Assembly: GCA_014281115.1 (NCBI GenBank)
Contig: JACONQ010000008.1
Location: forward strand, 2,914,001 to 2,978,000
Direction: 5' to 3'
Length of the DNA stretch: 64,000 bases
Origin: Laburnicola sp. R22_1
Lineage: Eukaryota > Ascomycota > Dothideomycetes > Pleosporales > Didymosphaeriaceae
Shown: piece after piece, positions 21,924-31,841 of the stretch
Layout of the letters: every line of letters begins with the position of its first letter
How positions within the stretch are numbered: the stretch's first letter is position 1
Made by a program: the position numbers and the translations under genes
The notes under the pieces: model-generated
What the model was told of the DNA's origin: nothing
Databases searched by the model: none
What the model saw: the letters and a program-made list of their open reading frames with translations, nothing else

Positions 21924-23057
21924 CTAAAGTTTCAAGGGAGAGAGATCCACCGGCGACGAACGCTTCTTCAGCATCGGCGTGCTGGGCATCTTGCTCAGTC
22001 GGCGCAAACCAGCCAGACCCCTCGATTTCTCTTTCTCCTTCATCGCCACCTCAGAATGGTGGCGGTGAGTCTCACCTTTGCCCGAAATGTGCGGAGTCAG
22101 GAACGAATCGAACGTCAGGTCTTCTTTTCTAACGTAAGGGCGCGCCTCCGAAGGGAGAGAGCTTCGTACGTGGCTAGAGACGCTAGAGGAGTCTGTTGAG
22201 TACGCGGACGGCGCAACGGATGAGCGAGGCTTGTTGGGGAAGTAATCGCTATTTCCGCTTTGGCCAGAGTACGTGCTCTGGCGCTGATATCGCTGTTCGG
22301 CCACAGAGGAGGGCGGTGGCGAGGATGGTGTAGTCGGAGAAAGCACCGGGGCAAGCTCACTCATGAGGCGGAGATCGACCATCGATTTGGATGCGGCTTT
22401 GCGCGTCTGTGTTTCATAAGCGCTTTTGTCTTCAGCCTTTGACACCAAGTCCAGCTTGGTCAAGGGTGAGCGTAAAAAGCGACGAACCTGGCGTTTCGAC
22501 TTGAGTAGAAACTGCTCGCTCCGGCGCTTGTCGTCCATGATGACCGCAACAACGTCCTGGCGGTTCTCGTCGTAGGGAACCAACTCGATACGCGATACCT
22601 GATAGTTGATCAGGTCATCTCCGGTCCATTGTTTGAGGTTGTGGTTCTCTTCGCCTGCGGCCAGAGCGGCCTTGTCGTCATTCGACAGTGCGCGGCTGTA
22701 ATAACGGCCCTTCGACTTTGGTTTCGGTTGTGGTACCTGCATGGCAGCTGGCACTTCAGTCTGAACTGTTGTGTGGGAAGGTGTTTGGTGCGGAGAGTAT
22801 GCAAGATATGGCGGTTCGGAGCGGGGCTGCGCGTTGCGAGGCCGACGCGCCTGGTCGGGCACGCGATGTCGGTCGTGTTGGTTGAAAGACCCGTGAGTCT
22901 TTGGAAACTGTGGGCGGCGACTCTCTAGTTCCAAGAACGCTCCGTCGACAACAGTCAGGCGTTTGGTCGCCGAGCGACCCTGCAAGACCGGGCGTTTAGC
23001 CATGTCAGGCTGGGCGGAGTTTTTGGCCTCAGATTTGCGAGGGCGAGCGATTTCCAT
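21924..23057 (-). CDS. hypothetical protein, basic and largely disordered
   Basis: 377 residues without introns. A more ordered middle (about residues 110-210: KGRYYSRALSNDDKAALAAG, WTGDDLINYQVSRIELVPYD, VVAVIMDDKRRSEQFLLKSK) lies between disordered flanks rich in Pro, Ser, Gln and Arg. The C terminus is Lys/Arg-rich (GLAGLRRLSKMP, then LKKRSSPVDLSPLKL). No signal peptide or membrane segment. First of four consecutive minus-strand ORFs. I do not recognise a family. The middle block has ordinary amino-acid balance, which makes it a likely real gene, probably nuclear or cytosolic. Confidence 0.6.
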   Translation of the reverse strand: MEIARPRKSEAKNSAQPDMAKRPVLQGRSATKRLTVVDGAFLELESRRPQFPKTHGSFNQHDRHRVPDQARRPRNAQPRSEPPYLAYSPHQTPSHTTVQTEVPAAMQVPQPKPKSKGRYYSRALSNDDKAALAAGEENHNLKQWTGDDLINYQVSRIELVPYDENRQDVVAVIMDDKRRSEQFLLKSKRQVRRFLRSPLTKLDLVSKAEDKSAYETQTRKAASKSMVDLRLMSELAPVLSPTTPSSPPPSSVAEQRYQRQSTYSGQSGNSDYFPNKPRSSVAPSAYSTDSSSVSSHVRSSLPSEARPYVRKEDLTFDSFLTPHISGKGETHRHHSEVAMKEKEKSRGLAGLRRLSKMPSTPMLKKRSSPVDLSPLKL

Positions 23058-23528
23058 CGTAACCGTACGCGCTAAAGGTTTTATGCCTATATCAATGTGA
23101 AAGTCAGCGCTGTTTTACGTTGCCGGATGAAGTTTTGTTGATGTTCTTCACGAGTAATGTTGGTTATGCCTTTCCAGTGGGTGCTGGAAATCGTTATATA
23201 CGGTCTGGGTCTGTTGTTCTGTATTGTTAGTAGGGGGTCGAACTGTGTTGTGCATGAACAATGTTGGGGAAAGAAGTGGTGGCGTTTGCTACTCGATCTC
23301 GCTTTGTGTAGCTGGCTGCACAACGTAAACGGGGCTGGAAAATCATTGTGAGATTAAATTTGGCAGAGTGAATAGCGTATCCTTGCAAGTCGTTTACACT
23401 CCAGCTGTTACGCCTGGTTGCCCCGCCAGGGCATATCGATTATTAGCCTTTCACTGTACACTTTATACACATCACCACATCAGCCTGGTCAAAACTTGAC
23501 TTTCAAAAAAAGTATATATATTACATTC
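23058..23528. other. intergenic region with probable promoter of the 21924-23057 gene
   Basis: 470 bp between same-strand ORFs. On the minus strand a GTATATAACG string near 23,191-23,200 could be a TATA element about 140 bp before the ATG. Nothing else recognised. Confidence 0.4.
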
Positions 23529-24329
23529 TCATGTATGGCCGAGGAATCCATTAAGGCTCACCCTCAGCCGATTCTTCAAAGTTCGCGCGCTCGAACGCTC
23601 CTCTTTAACAGACAGAGTATCAAAGCTGAACTTGCTCACCAGTGCAGGCCGACGAGGCGAGCCCGAAGCCGCGTTAGGGCGATTATATATACCATCACTG
23701 GAGCGTTGAAGGACGCTCCTATCTCCGGTCTGTGGTCCCTGTTTATAGGGACGCGAGTGGGTCTTTTTATCCGGAAGGAGAAAACCACCAGTAGGGTTAT
23801 ATATAGGGCGCAATGGCGCATGTTTCCGCCAGGGTGCCTCTGCAGTCATGTCTGCTATATACTGATCAGCATCGTGATCTTCGTCGTCTTCGTGCCACCG
23901 TTGGTTGAAGTCCGCCTTGACCGCTCGCGGGACCGGTCTACCCTCGTTCTCCTTGTTCCAGGAGCTGGCAACATCCGGTCTACCAGGGTTTGCTCTGCTT
24001 TGATTGGAAAACTCGTTTGGGGTAAAACCAGGACCCAACTTTGCACGAGTGGCTGCAGCCAGTTGAGCTTTCCGGACGCGCTGTTCCTTAGTTAAAGGGA
24101 CGTTATATTGAGAGCGTGGCGCCCTATTGGATTCAATGACAGGAGTCCAGGGTATGGTGGTGTACTTTCCAGCAGTATCTTTGGCTTTATGCCCATACGC
24201 CTGCCCCCGGCCCGTATAGATTTTCTCTATGTTTTGCCGGCGCATAAGATTTTTATACTCATCACCAGGCAGGCCAGGACCCAGTCCGTGGTGGCCTGGA
24301 TGTCTAGCGACGGCCAGCATGGTTGCCAT
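23529..24329 (-). CDS. hypothetical protein
   Basis: 266 residues without introns. Starts MATMLAVARHPGHHGLGPG, then a segment rich in Tyr/Lys (EYKNLMRRQNIEKIYTGRGQ) and a charged middle (WHEDDEDHDADQYIADMTAE). The rest is basic and low in hydrophobics. A sentence-like alternation of short Pro- and Arg-rich pieces suggests disorder. No signal peptide, no known motif. Second of the minus-strand set; shares no obvious stretch with its neighbours. Confidence 0.5.
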   Translation of the reverse strand: MATMLAVARHPGHHGLGPGLPGDEYKNLMRRQNIEKIYTGRGQAYGHKAKDTAGKYTTIPWTPVIESNRAPRSQYNVPLTKEQRVRKAQLAAATRAKLGPGFTPNEFSNQSRANPGRPDVASSWNKENEGRPVPRAVKADFNQRWHEDDEDHDADQYIADMTAEAPWRKHAPLRPIYNPTGGFLLPDKKTHSRPYKQGPQTGDRSVLQRSSDGIYNRPNAASGSPRRPALVSKFSFDTLSVKEERSSARTLKNRLRVSLNGFLGHT

Positions 24330-24856
24330 TGTGCTGATGAGGTTTTTTTAATCTTAGCGGTTGGTTTTAATAATAGGGTAATAATAGGGTGGGTTTTAAA
24401 ATTTAAAGATTTAAAAGTTTAAAAGTTTAAAATGGATCGGGGGTTACGCTTGGTTCATGACTGGGGTGTGTGTAGTTTAATCTGGCTGGTAGTCTTTGGG
24501 CTTGAGGTAAGTTTTATAGATGGGATCTATGGTCGATGTGTGGACGTTGTTCACGAACAAGAACGTGGACACAGGCGACGAGTTGATGCACAATGTAACT
24601 TGGTTGATGTACTATACGGTAGATGGCGTGTAGCATGCAGGTATGCGATTCTACAATACTTTGAACAGTGGGTTCGCGGAATGCTACACATGCCGATGAC
24701 AAAGACAAACTGTCCACGTCTTACGCTAACTCACGCACAGCATGCGAAATGCACCGCTCCAAAGAAAAAAAAAAGACAAATACCAGCCAAAATCCGCAAT
24801 AAAACAGGAAACAGAAAGAGAGCGGATCAATAGCCATAAGAACATATTATGTCCAC
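24330..24856. other. intergenic region
   Basis: About 530 bp. Contains an AT-rich tandem of TTTAAA(A/G) units at about 24,396-24,432 and an A-rich run near 24,765-24,776. No gene supported. Confidence 0.45.
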
Positions 24857-25504
24857 CTAGTTCCTCAACCTCAACTTCCCCAACAACCTCACTGCTGCCC
24901 TCTCAAGCCAGAAATTTCCCCATACCTTCTTCTTCGCCAGCTTCGGCCTCTTCAATGCAGGCGCTGACAGCAGGCTCTCTTCCGTACTATTCATCTCCTC
25001 AGTGTACGGCCGCGAGCTCGGCTCTGGATAGTAACGGAAGTCGTTCTCATGGATGAACGGGAGTTCAATTTCCTTAGGGACGGTCTGGTCCATCTTGGCC
25101 TGCTGGCTGCTACCACACACATCGTATGCGGCCCAGTCTGCGTCGGTGTAGAAGTCCGTCGTGCTGGTGCTGATGTGTGGGAGGTAGTACTTGAATGTGG
25201 GAGTTTCGTCGTCATCGGAGGCATCGAATGTGGATACTGTGCTATCGCTCCAGTGGCTCAAGGGTCGAAGTATCCTGCATGGACGCACGGTGGTGGGTGA
25301 AAAGATGCCGGTGCTGCATGGAGATTCGGGTTCGGGACCGATCAGGTGTGTGTCTGAGCAGCTGCATTGGAGGAATGACGATTTCTGTTTTTCGGTCGAA
25401 GGCTCGAAGAACTGGTGGCGGGAGCGGGTGTGATGGGGTCTGGTGGGGGGTTGGAATGTGGTGCGCTTTGGCTTGTGGAGACAGGAGAGTATCTGGATGG
25501 ACAT
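24857..25504 (-). CDS. hypothetical protein
   Basis: 215 residues without introns. An N-terminal Pro/His/Arg-rich third is followed by a Ser/Thr- and Asp-rich middle (STVSTFDASDDDETPTFKYYLPH), an acidic stretch (FYTDADWAAYD) and a basic end (KRPKLAKKKVWGNFWLERAAVRLLGKLRLRN). The end could form an amphipathic helix. No family recognised. Third of the minus-strand set. Confidence 0.45.
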   Translation of the reverse strand: MSIQILSCLHKPKRTTFQPPTRPHHTRSRHQFFEPSTEKQKSSFLQCSCSDTHLIGPEPESPCSTGIFSPTTVRPCRILRPLSHWSDSTVSTFDASDDDETPTFKYYLPHISTSTTDFYTDADWAAYDVCGSSQQAKMDQTVPKEIELPFIHENDFRYYPEPSSRPYTEEMNSTEESLLSAPALKRPKLAKKKVWGNFWLERAAVRLLGKLRLRN

Positions 25505-25971
25505 GGCGACGTTGATAGTATTTTCAAATAAAATCTTTGAACGGTCGAAGTGGAGTGATGCAGAGTTAGAGAGTACGGGGACAGAGTTCTTGTAAAAGTA
25601 AATACATGAACAAAGGAACTTAGAATAACAAAGAACCTACAAAGAAAGCACGCTGATATAATAGGCAGAACAACGAATAGTCACATTTCATCTTGGGGAA
25701 CAAAGCACTGTGACAATGGTGCTATATTTAGAATTTGGGTCGAGGACTTTACGTACAGCTTCACACATTATCGGGATTTCTAAGCGCAAACTAATTTGAT
25801 ACATTTTATTGCAGACTAAAAATGAGGATTGAGATACCACATGCCCTTGACTGGTCACTCCATGTGCTAGTACTAATTATCTCTGTTCCACCACATCGCC
25901 AAATTGAGCCCGTTATCCTCCCCGTTGGGGATATTCTTCAAAGGAATACCTCCTAGCTCACCTCATGTCCC
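25505..25971. other. intergenic region
   Basis: About 470 bp of moderately AT-rich sequence, no recognised feature. Confidence 0.45.
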
Positions 25972-26715
25972 TCAGGTAATGTACGTCTCATCTTCGACCG
26001 GCGTTTTCACTTTCTTGAGGGCCTGCCTCAGCTTCTCGCTCCAACCGCTAGTCTTCGCTTTTGCGTCCTTCTTTGCTTTCCTATATCGCTTCTTCCACTT
26101 ATCTACCAAATCTTTCTTAGTCTCCTTACACGACTTGAGCAGATCCGGAAATGGAGATGCCTCCCAAAGAATCTGCGCAGCCTGCTCGATAGCACCAGGC
26201 TCCGTAACAGGCGGCGAAAATGGCGGCAATTCGTAAGCCTTCGGTAAATTCTTAACGTCAACATACCAGGCGCGCGGATACTTGCTCACAAACTCTCCAG
26301 TATCCGGGTCGAGGTAGTATTTCGGGCTCTCTCCTAGCACGAGGTCTGGCATGAGGGGCACGGTGAGTTGCGAAAACGCGGACATGCGCCAGAGTGGAAG
26401 ATCGCCGTCGAAATAGATGGTCTGCACAGAATCACGCTGAGTCCGCGACGCATCGCGATCGGGATCGCGTTGTGGGAACTCGGCTGGCATGAGCGGGTTA
26501 GTCACATGCGAGCAAGCGGACATGCGCCAGTCCGGTAGATCACCATAAAAGTGGATAGACTGCGCGGAGGTAACTTCGATGGACTGCGCTGAGTTTTGCT
26601 GGGGCTCCAGCATGTTGTTGAGACTGGGCATTTGGATATCGGACGGCATGATGAGTCCACGCCGTTTGACGAAGCTGGGCCGTTTAGCGTCGGCAGACTG
26701 AAGAGATGAATTCAT
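25972..26715 (-). CDS. hypothetical protein with an internal duplication
   Basis: 247 residues without introns. Two copies of a segment of about 26 residues are visible: SIHFYGDLPDWRMSACSHVT (then NPLMP) near residues 53-77, and TIYFDGDLPLWRMSAFSQLT (then VPLMP) near residues 98-122, spaced 45 residues apart. After the second comes YYLDPDTGEFVSKYPRAWYVD, and the C-terminal third is Lys-rich and helical (KWKKRYRKAKKDAKAK, then WSEKLRQALKKVKTP). No signal peptide. Conservation between the two repeats argues for a real protein under selection. Last gene before the AT-rich block. Confidence 0.6.
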   Translation of the reverse strand: MNSSLQSADAKRPSFVKRRGLIMPSDIQMPSLNNMLEPQQNSAQSIEVTSAQSIHFYGDLPDWRMSACSHVTNPLMPAEFPQRDPDRDASRTQRDSVQTIYFDGDLPLWRMSAFSQLTVPLMPDLVLGESPKYYLDPDTGEFVSKYPRAWYVDVKNLPKAYELPPFSPPVTEPGAIEQAAQILWEASPFPDLLKSCKETKKDLVDKWKKRYRKAKKDAKAKTSGWSEKLRQALKKVKTPVEDETYIT

Positions 26716-27610
26716 TTCAATGTTGTTGAGTGGTGATGAATCTGTGGGTGTCTGTGTTGATAAATGGTTCTGATTCCGGCGATGTCAGATATAAGTTTGC
26801 GGGGGAGAAATCATTGATCAGGTACTATGGACGATATTATAGCTTTCTCTTTGTTGGGCAGAGGGGTTTATTTGTCTCACTGTTTAGATGCCTGCGGTCT
26901 TACATATCAGCAGCTATAGACAATGTTTCACAAATGGCATTGTGACCTTAGGGTAGAATGGCGGCACATTTTCTAATAGAACGTAGGGTATGAATGTATG
27001 GATGTATATCCAATAAGAAGCCAAGTATATCCTTAGGCAAGCCATACACAGGAAAGCACAATATATTGTCCGATATCGCCTATGCGCGCCTTCCGGTCTA
27101 TAGTACAACGCCGTGAGGTACCGCTGCAAGTTGCTAAAAATGGAACATCGTATCACTGCTGCCGTTGGACAATTTATTAAATTCCGCCCGCCTATTGTAG
27201 ACTCTAATGAGCATGGTGATCACAATATGATTATTTCGACCAATTAGAGATTGCAGTTGAACAAAATAATTTGATTGGCTCGAATAATTGTCCGAATGCG
27301 GTTACATAAATGCTAGTGCTTACGCAGTGCATAGTTGTCCAGGACCGCTTCCCCCAAATAAGTCTATTGCTTGCTACTATCCTAGTGACTTTACTCACAG
27401 GGCGCAAAAGTCCGCCACTTCTTTTCTTCTACGATGTGTACAAGCTGCACGACTTACTGCAGAAATTGCCCTACACACTCGCGTAGAAACATACATTAGG
27501 AAAGTTTTTCTTCTTAACTATATATAGACTTAGTAGATGTGTGCATATATATATAGGCAATTTGCTAGTATAAAGATACGTAAATATATATAAATATACA
27601 CAAATATATA
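26716..27610. other. transition from gene arm to AT-rich block
   Basis: About 900 bp without a supported gene. Composition is mixed until about 27,500 and then falls sharply in GC. A short segment near 27,088-27,140 resembles part of the GC-normal insert at 55077-55214. Confidence 0.5.
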
Positions 27611-27785
27611 GTAGGGTAACACAAAAAAAACCTAAAGTTTTTTTAACTCTTTTTAAAGATAATAACTTTGTATTTAACTAATTATTAAATTTTTATTTTT
27701 TTATATATTATAGAGAAAATATATTAGTCTTAGGTAATCTACTAAAATTTTACTTAGTAATTATAAACTAGGTATATAAAGGAAC
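27611..27785 (+). repeat. terminal-type repeat, left copy
   Basis: About 175 bp that match the reverse complement of 58164-58335 with scattered, largely transition differences. The outer end reads GTAGGGTAAC after a TA, resembling a Tc1/mariner-type terminus. Confidence 0.75.
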
Positions 27786-28201
27786 TTAAATATAGGAATT
27801 TTAAACCTTTATTTTAAAACCCCTATAACTTTTTTTTAGATATATAAAAAAATTAGTTTTTATATATATAAATGCTTTTTTTATAAGCACCTTTTACGCT
27901 CTTTTTATTTACTAAGTAGGAGGCTATACTTTTTTGTTATGTTATTTAGAATAAAAGTCTTTATTATTCTACCTCTAGGTAGATAATTTAACAACACATA
28001 TATATAAATATTATAGTTTAGTAAAGTATTATATTAAATTTTTAGTATAAGTTATCTCTCTAAATATTTTTTATCTAAGGTTTTTATTAAATAGGTACTC
28101 TATAGCTAGCTATATAAATAGTAATATCTACTACTCTATATTAGTAAGTACAGAGATTGTATAGAATAAGCGTGTAAAAATATAATAAAACTAACTTTTA
28201 G

Positions 28202-28440
28202 TATTAAAGATCTTTATTATATTAAGATTCTAACTAAAGTTAAATTTGTACTATATATAGAGAGAAGTAAATAAAGGCACTAAAACTTAATATCTAGTAT
28301 ATAATAGTAGTAACAAAATATATTAAAGATCTTTATTAGGCAAAAATTCTAACTAAGGTTAAGTTCGCACTATATATAAAGAGAAGTAAAATAGAAGGTA
28401 CTATAACCTAGTACCTAGCACATAGTAGTGTAATAAAATA
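28202..28440. repeat. tandem duplication, unit about 119 bp
   Basis: Two adjacent copies, each starting TATTAAAGATCTTTATTA and ending near AATAAAATA or ACAAAATA, about 80% alike. No coding trace recognised. Confidence 0.8.
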
Positions 28441-29128
28441 TAAGAGCACTATAGGAGTTATTACACTATATATAAAATAATAGTAGATATTAGAATCTAA
28501 ATATAAAATAGTAGCAATACTTATATAAGGTAAGTATGTAGGCAGGCTATATACATAGTCTCGCTTAGAACTTTACTTAGTAATTACGCTAGTTCTAAAA
28601 GGATAATATAATATAATTAAGGAAATCGCACCTTAGATTAGTAATACTACCCCCCTTTTTATAGTAGCAATTCTAGTACTACTAAGATCCTTTTAACTTT
28701 ATATTAATTTCTAGATAACTATTACGCTTTATTATAATTTATTACGTATTATTATAAACTATTATATACTATTTCTAATTATTATAATTCTTATAATAAG
28801 TTATCCCCGCTTCGAACCGTGATACGGCGATATGGCCTTACCCATAGTTTTGTATGTGGATTTTTTTTAGTTAGAGTAGGCGCGCTAAGCCTACTAAGCT
28901 CGCTTAGCTCGCTTGTAATACGCTAACCCCTTTTTATTAATACCTTAAAATGCTTTTCTATATATATAATAGTAGGAGGGATATCTATTATTATTATAAT
29001 ATTTTTATTAGAAACCTCTTAGTTGCAAAAAAAAAAACATATAGTAAGTTATACTAAATTATTATAATTACTTACTTAAATTACTATAGATTTAGTCTAA
29101 TTTAGTAAAATGTATTAGGGTTATGTTA

Positions 29129-29250
29129 TTAATACTATTATTACTAGTACTATTATTATTAATACTATTATTATTAGTACTATTATTATTAATACTATTA
29201 TTATTAGTATTATTATTATTATTAGTACTACTATTATTAGTACTACTATT
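29129..29250. repeat. ATT/TTA trinucleotide microsatellite, interrupted
   Basis: Long run of TATTATTATT units broken by TAGTAC or TAATAC. Confidence 0.85.
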
Positions 29251-29490
29251 ATATAGGTTAGTATACTTAATCTAGCTAAGAGAATTATTACTAAGAGGGT
29301 TTCTAAAGAGACTACTATCTATCGCTAACTTAAGATTTATATCTATCTATTTCTAGATATCTAGATAGGTATCTATAACTAGGGTAGTAGTAAGATATGT
29401 AATAATATTCTACTACGTAATAGGATTATTAAAGTTATATAGTATAGTAGGCTTTTTTAGGTTTTTAGTGTAAAATATAGTAATAATATA

Positions 29491-29966
29491 GTAGAATAAA
29501 CTCTACCACATAGGTTACGTAGTAAGCTAGTGCCTAATTAGCTCTTAAGAATTTAATAGGTAGTTTCTTTCTTCTAACATATATAAGAAACTTAATCTAT
29601 CTTTCTACTAAGTTCTAATTAGGGCTAGGTTCTCCTATAAAATTAGCAACTAACCTGTAACTTAAACCTTTAAAACCTTAATCTTAAAAAAGCTATTATA
29701 TTAGTACTCTAATATAAATAAGTAGTGTTGCCTAAGAAAAAGATAAGATAGAATAATAGTAGCGCGTAGTAGTGTGTAGAATAGCATATACTAGAAATAG
29801 AAAGAAACCCTAAAAGAGACTTAGGAGCAAAATTAGGCGTAACTAAGTATAGCGCTAACCTTAAAATAGAAATATAACCTAAGCTTTAATTAGCTACTAT
29901 ACTAGTCCTTATTAAACTACACTACTAGAAATAAATAATAAATAATAAATACTAATAACTCTAGTA
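29491..29966 (+). repeat. dispersed repeat, copy 1
   Basis: About 476 bp matching 61870-62341 in the same orientation along its whole length with mostly transition differences. Copy 1 ends exactly at the TA where the pogo-like element at 29969 is inserted. Confidence 0.85.
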
Positions 29967-29968
29967 TA

Positions 29969-30029
29969 ACGTACTTTGCACTCGAGTTGGACACTCCATC
30001 GAGTCGGACACTTTGCCAAGACCCCACCA
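29969..30029. repeat. left TIR of copy B
   Basis: 61 bp, one mismatch with the reverse complement of 31779-31839 (offset 20, T versus C). It holds two TCGAGTYGGACACT motifs 17 bp apart (offsets 14 and 31). Confidence 0.93.
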
Positions 30030-30058
30030 AAACGTACTATCAGCAATAGTATAACGCG

Positions 30059-31711
30059 ATGCCTCAACCACACAACAAACCACTGGCGTTAAAAGAAGCG
30101 CGTATACAGCTTGCGATCCAGGCTATCAAACAAGACGCGACACTCTCTTAGCGACGCGCTGTAGCTATCTACAACGTCTCTTAAAGTACACTTAGCGACC
30201 AACGCGCTAGAAAGACGTTTAGACGCAACTGCGCACCTAACAAAATAAGACTTACTATAAGAGAGGAGCAGGCGATTGTAAAGCATATACTCAATCTAGA
30301 CGCGTGAGGATTTCCGCCTCGGCTTGATGCTATAAAAGATATGGCTAATTCTTTACTAGCTGCACGCCACTACAAGCCAGTTGGCTAGAGGTGGCCTTAT
30401 GACTTTGTTAAGCGCCAGCCAGAGCTTAAAGTCAAGTTTAATTGAAAGTACGACTACAAGAGAGCTCTCTAGGAGGATCCTAAGGTGATACAAGACTGGT
30501 TCCAGCTTGTGGAGAACATGAAGGCCAAACATGGTATCCTAGACAAGGACACCTACAATTTTGATGAAGCAGGCTTTATAATAGGCATAATATTGACTAG
30601 AGCAGTAGTCACAGGCTCTAAGCGTTAAGGACGGCTAAAGCAGGTGCAGCAGGGCAATAGGGAGTGGACAACAGTTATCCAAGGCATCAACGCGATGGGT
30701 TGGTGGATCCCACCCTTTATTATCTTTGGGGGCAAGCACCACCTCTCCGCCTGGTATAAGGAGAAGGATCTACCTCATAATTGGGTTATTGCAGTCTCTG
30801 AGAACGGCTGGACAACAAATGAGCTTGGTCTGCAATGGCTGAAGCACTTTAATAAGCATACAAAGAGGCGTACTACTAGTGGAGCACGTTTGCTCATTAT
30901 CGATGGCCACGAAAGTCACAACTCGCTCGAATTCCAGGATTACTGCAAGAAGAGCAATATTGTTACTCTCTGTATGCCCTCGCATTCGTCGCACCTCTTG
31001 CAGCCACTTAATGTGGGCTGTTTCGCGCCTTTAAAAAAGGCGTATGGGCGCCAAGCTGAGGATTTAATGCGCAACCACATCACGCACATCACTAAAATCA
31101 AGTTCCTGCCTTGCTTTATTGCTGCTTTCAAGGCTTCGTTTACTGAAAGTAATATCAAAGGAGGCTTTCAAGGTGCTGGCCTAGTGCCCCACAACCTAGA
31201 AGCTGTGATATCGCAGCTTAACGTCCGCCTGCGTACGCCTCCACTTTGTACTATTCGCGATAGTATATAGGAGTCGCAAACTCCGCGAAATAGTACAGAA
31301 CTTAGGTCGCAATCAACGCTGGTTAAGCAGAGGATTCAAAGGCATGTGGATAGTTCCCCAACTTATATAGTTAAGGCGGTGGAAAAGCTTGTCAAAGGCG
31401 CTGAGCTAATAGGGCATTCTTTGGTGTTGATGACCAAACGCAACGCCGAACTTCAAGCTGCCAATAAGGCCGCCACACGACGTAAATTATATAAAAGAAA
31501 GCGATTGCAGCAAGAAGGAGTCCTTACAGTTGAAGAGGGCCAGCGACTGGCTACTCTAAAGGACTTTGGGGTGCGTAGTGATGGCAAGAAGGCAAAGAAG
31601 AGGGTGCGCACTAATAGAGGCGAATCCGCTCAACAGCGCTGTGGACGCTGCGGCAAGCCTGGGCACAATAAAAAAACCTGTAGGCAGCTTATAGAAGTAT
31701 ATTCTGAATAG
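30059..31711 (+). pseudogene. pogo/Fot1-like transposase with C-terminal zinc knuckle, broken by stops
   Basis: A single frame of 551 codons from the ATG at 30059 to 31711, no frameshift seen. N-terminal HTH region, CENP-B-type HTH (GFPPRLDAIKDMANSLLAAR, then RWPYDFVKRQPELK), then the DDE_1 core: YNFDEAGFIIG, LLIIDGHESH and LLQPLNVGCF. The third position is Asn where the family usually has Asp (LQPLD), a G-to-A change. The C terminus is Lys/Arg-rich and ends with RCGRCGKPGHNKKTC, a CX2CX4HX4C zinc knuckle, which could bind nucleic acid. About nine internal stops, nearly all at positions where relatives have Gln, Trp or Arg (for example SKR-stop-GRLK and DSI-stop-ESQ). The longest intact stretch is 30644-31270, covering the middle of the core. 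Confidence 0.92.
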
Positions 31712-31778
31712 TTTAGCCTATTTAGACTATTGAAAATAGTTCATGTTGACTCTATACTATCGTGAATAGTACAGAACT

Positions 31779-31839
31779 TGGTGGGGTCTTGGCAAAGTGT
31801 CCGACTCGATGGAGTGTCCGACTCGAGTGCAAAGTACGT
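31779..31839. repeat. right TIR of copy B
   Basis: Inverted partner of 29969-30029, followed by TA. Confidence 0.93.
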
Positions 31840-31841
31840 TA

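Larger units (their letters stand above)
29969..31839 (+). mobile_element. pogo/Fot1-like DNA transposon, copy B (second family)
   Basis: A complete 1,871-bp element with 61-bp TIRs (29969-30029 and 31779-31839, one mismatch) and TA duplications at 29967-29968 and 31840-31841. Encodes one transposase of about 550 codons, broken by stops only. Its CA/TG content is normal, unlike its surroundings, so it inserted after most of the block was mutated. Confidence 0.93.
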
